64,000 bases of DNA from NCBI RefSeq assembly GCF_900299525.1, contig NZ_OMKA01000020.1, forward strand, positions 124,001 to 188,000. Reading direction: 5' to 3'. How positions within the stretch are numbered: position 1 is the stretch's first letter; each line of letters opens with the position of its first letter. Of the stretch, positions 61,728 through 64,000 are shown one piece after another. This stretch comes from Aquimarina sp. Aq78. GTDB lineage: Bacteria; Bacteroidota; Bacteroidia; Flavobacteriales; Flavobacteriaceae. Under the pieces are notes generated by a model, which ran no database searches, was not told the DNA's origin, and saw only the letters and a program-made list of their open reading frames with translations. The translations under genes were made by a program, and so were the position numbers.

Positions 61728-63584
61728 TTATTTTAAATCCAATATCATTGATGTCTTAGCAGGTATACTAAAATTTTCGGTGATGTCTATATTAGAATCA
61801 GTAATAATATCGGTTCCGATACTATAGTTTTTTATACCTTCTTTGAATCGCGTAATATCCAACTGCTGGTCTTTTAAGCTATTATTAATAACTACCATTA
61901 CGCTTTTCTCTTCATTATATCTGAAGTACACATATACATTATCAAAAGGAATGAATTGTAATAGTTTCCCGGTATGAATTACCTCTGCCTGCTGTCTCCA
62001 TTTTAATACTTTGCTTGTAAAAGAGTAAAATGCTTCCTGGTCATTGGTTCTACCGTTTTTAATTTCTGAAGACAAAAAGGCATTTTTTGTATCTCCAGGC
62101 CATCCACCAGGAAAATCCCGGCGAATATCACCATCTCCTTTTTTATCGCGATTGCCCAACATACCTATTTCATCTCCATAATAAATTTGAGGGATGCCGC
62201 GCGTGGTAAATATCAAAGTCATCGCCATTTTATAGGCATCAATATCTCCTTGATATATCTCATTAATACGATTTGTATCATGGTTTCCTGCGAATAACAG
62301 AATATTGTTGATATCGGGGTATAGAAAATCATTTGTGAAGTTATCATATGCCCTGATCATTCCCTTATCCCAAGAATTTTCATCTTCGTTAAATAATACT
62401 GTAATGGCATCATGAAGCGTAAAATCCATTACCGATGGTAAGTGAGAATTGTAGTTATCGATAGCTCCAATTTTACTATTTTTTTGCCAGTATGCTATCT
62501 GCGCCTGATTGTGCATCCATACCTCTCCTACAATATTAAAATTAGGATATTCGTCCATAATCGCTTTGGTCCATTTTGCTATCCCATTTTTATCGTTATA
62601 AGAATAGGTATCTACTCTAAAACCGTCCAGATCAGCATATTCTATCCACCAAATTGCATTTTGGGTAATATACTTAAGAAGTAAAGGGTTACTTTGGTTC
62701 ATATCTGGCATTGTAGTATCAAACCACCCGTTCATACATCCTTTACTATCTATTTGTGAAGCATTATCATCAAACTGAGTAGTCATACGATAATTACTAC
62801 GTCTGAAACCTTCTGGCCATTGGTGTATCCAATTTTTAGTTGGTAAATCTTTTATCATCCAATGCTTAGATCCCCAATGATTTGTTACATAATCCATAAC
62901 CAGTTTCATATCCTGTTTATGCATTTCTGAAGCTAACCGTTTATAGTCTTCATTAGTTCCATATCGTGGATCTATTGTATACAAATCGCTTTGCGCATAG
63001 GTATGATATGAATACGTAGGTTCATTATCCTCTAGCAATGGAGTACTCCATAATGCTGTAACTCCCAAATCTTTAAGGTAATCCAAATGATCAATTACTC
63101 CTTGAATATCGCCTCCATGGCGTCCTCCGGGATTAGAACGATCTGCTTTTTCTACTGTATCCTTATGAGAATCATTCTCGGGGTTACCATTTGCAAACCG
63201 ATCCGGCATGATTAAATACATCACATCACTACTATCAAATCCTTTTCTTTCTGCAGAATTTTCTCTTCTGGATTTAAATTGATAAGGTTGAGAAAAGACT
63301 ACGCTACCATTCTCTTTAAAATCAATTGAAACTGTACCTGCTTTAACTTCTTTAGTATCTAAGGTTATAAACAGGTAGTTTGGGTTTTCAGTTTTTGTAA
63401 TGTCCTTAATCGTTATATCTTTACTCTCTACGCTATATTTAGCAATATCTTTTCCGTAGCAAAGTACTTGAAGCTCGTCATGATGCATAGCACTCCACCA
63501 AAATGGAGGCTCTATTTTTTCTACCTGTGCCTGGGCTAGCGTAATAAAACACCAGGACAACAGTATAATTAGTTTACGTTTCAT
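61728..63584 (-). CDS. GH13 neopullulanase/cyclomaltodextrinase-like enzyme (SusA-type)
   Basis: A 618-aa exported enzyme (signal, about 1-19, ending AQAQV) with an N-terminal Ig-like domain (about 20-110) and a catalytic GH13 barrel. It has YVTNHWGSKHW (about 232-242), the nucleophile in LDGFRVDTYSYND (about 318-330), the acid Glu in FNIVGEVWMHNQ (about 346-357) and LFAGNHDTNRINE (about 420-432). The Ig-like N-terminus and size fit the Bacteroidetes SusA type, which cleaves malto-oligosaccharides in the periplasm. It is the middle of a presumptive operon between the GH65-like gene and the GH13 lipoprotein. Confidence 0.9.
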   Translation of the reverse strand: MKRKLIILLSWCFITLAQAQVEKIEPPFWWSAMHHDELQVLCYGKDIAKYSVESKDITIKDITKTENPNYLFITLDTKEVKAGTVSIDFKENGSVVFSQPYQFKSRRENSAERKGFDSSDVMYLIMPDRFANGNPENDSHKDTVEKADRSNPGGRHGGDIQGVIDHLDYLKDLGVTALWSTPLLEDNEPTYSYHTYAQSDLYTIDPRYGTNEDYKRLASEMHKQDMKLVMDYVTNHWGSKHWMIKDLPTKNWIHQWPEGFRRSNYRMTTQFDDNASQIDSKGCMNGWFDTTMPDMNQSNPLLLKYITQNAIWWIEYADLDGFRVDTYSYNDKNGIAKWTKAIMDEYPNFNIVGEVWMHNQAQIAYWQKNSKIGAIDNYNSHLPSVMDFTLHDAITVLFNEDENSWDKGMIRAYDNFTNDFLYPDINNILLFAGNHDTNRINEIYQGDIDAYKMAMTLIFTTRGIPQIYYGDEIGMLGNRDKKGDGDIRRDFPGGWPGDTKNAFLSSEIKNGRTNDQEAFYSFTSKVLKWRQQAEVIHTGKLLQFIPFDNVYVYFRYNEEKSVMVVINNSLKDQQLDITRFKEGIKNYSIGTDIITDSNIDITENFSIPAKTSMILDLK

Positions 63585-63674
63585 TTTTATATATTTTGTA
63601 TTTATAGAAATGTAGGTATCACCATTTTTTTGAAAACAATTAGTCTAGCAAAAAAAAGTATTACTATTTCTTTA

Positions 63675-63726
63675 AGCAGAGTCGACTAAGTAGGGTTCAT
63701 CCATCTTAATAAAGCTCGACTCTGCT
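63675..63726. terminator. Inverted repeat between the GH65-like and GH13 genes
   Basis: A perfect 11-bp inverted repeat (AGCAGAGTCGA at 63675-63685 and its complement at 63716-63726) with a 30-nt loop stands in the 203-bp gap. It has no long T-run after the stem and may be an operator or a weak terminator. Confidence 0.4.
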
Positions 63727-63787
63727 CTCTAGAAAAGGTTGGGGGGCAAAACTCTTATTATAAAATCTATTTCTAAGCAATAGTATA

Positions 63788-64000
63788 TCATACAGTTATT
63801 AAACTGTTGGGAGAAATTCTAAACTCCTTATTATCTACATAAATTAATAATTCCTTAGTACCTTCAAGAGTAAATGATGTTCCTTCTTGAGATACCTTCA
63901 CTTTAATAATTTGATTTCTGAAATTTACATTGAAGGTATACCCTTTCCATTCCTTAGGAATTTTAGGAGAAAAAGACAGGGTATCGTTTTTAATTCTAAG
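63788..64000 (-). CDS. GH65-type phosphorylase, C-terminus only
   Basis: The last 70 codons of a minus-strand gene run off the window edge. The reading has SPKIPKEWKGYTFNVNFRNQ and FTLEGTKELLIY, then NKEFRISPN, as in the C-terminal beta domain of family 65 maltose or kojibiose phosphorylases. In Bacteroidetes this enzyme lies upstream of SusA-type genes. It probably splits maltose with phosphate. The stop is at 63788-63790. Confidence 0.7.
   Translation of the reverse strand, partial: LRIKNDTLSFSPKIPKEWKGYTFNVNFRNQIIKVKVSQEGTSFTLEGTKELLIYVDNKEFRISPNSLITV

Overview
This AT-rich 64 kb window looks like a Flavobacteriaceae chromosome, possibly Aquimarina-like. That placement is an inference from secreted proteins with type IX secretion (T9SS) C-terminal domains, many short lipoproteins with a Cys lipobox, a TPR-plus-AraC sensor regulator, a DUF4831-like protein, and A/T-rich start regions instead of Shine-Dalgarno sites. 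No rRNA, tRNA or CRISPR array was seen.

Region 1 (1-6.7 kb) is host chromosome: the N-terminal two thirds of an M16 peptidase lipoprotein, a DUF4214-like lipoprotein, a small GG-leader Cys-rich peptide, a T9SS-exported protein and a TPR/HTH regulator.

Region 2 (7,372-28,353) is the main feature: a 21 kb Tn7-like transposon inside comM (yifB). Both ends begin 5'-TGT, 7 nt before the first of three ~20-bp TnsB-type repeats. The element carries tnsA-tnsB-tnsC-tniQ at its left end, and a convergent 585-aa gene that resembles Tn7 TnsE. The comM gene is not merely split: about 165-170 central codons, including the expected Walker A region, are missing and no 5-bp target duplication is present. The insertion was therefore followed by a deletion, or two insertions recombined. 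Cargo includes an AraC regulator with a secreted triple-repeat protein, a kinesin-light-chain-type TPR protein with a two-helix membrane partner, a DUF4760-like protein, an unknown 307-aa protein divergent from an Xre/ImmA-IrrE pair, a serine resolvase with a res-like site, a metallophosphoesterase, a caspase-fold lipoprotein directly followed by a DUF4831-like lipoprotein, and a small Cys-rich lipoprotein. Several of these look like uncharacterised defence or conflict modules.

Region 3 (28.4-43 kb) is host DNA: the comM 5' fragment, aspartate kinase with a divergent ACT-like gene, an M13 metallopeptidase, a RES/Xre toxin-antitoxin pair, a membrane patatin, a hybrid histidine kinase, a carboxypeptidase-regulatory-like surface protein and an S41 peptidase.

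Region 4 (43-56 kb) is a nitrate/nitrite assimilation locus. It holds a rubredoxin plus sulfite/nitrite-reductase half-domain protein, a nitrate reductase fused to a NirB-like flavoprotein module, a nitrate transporter, a NarL-type regulator, nirB, nirD, a DUF4202 gene and a NarX-like sensor kinase. A shared 17-bp palindrome-like motif precedes nasA, the transporter gene and nirB, and probably marks a common regulon.

Region 5 (56-64 kb) is sugar metabolism: N-acetylglucosamine kinase-like protein, GAPDH, phosphofructokinase, a T9SS protein, two GH13 alpha-amylase family enzymes and the C-terminus of a GH65-type phosphorylase. The last three suggest a maltodextrin-use operon on the minus strand.
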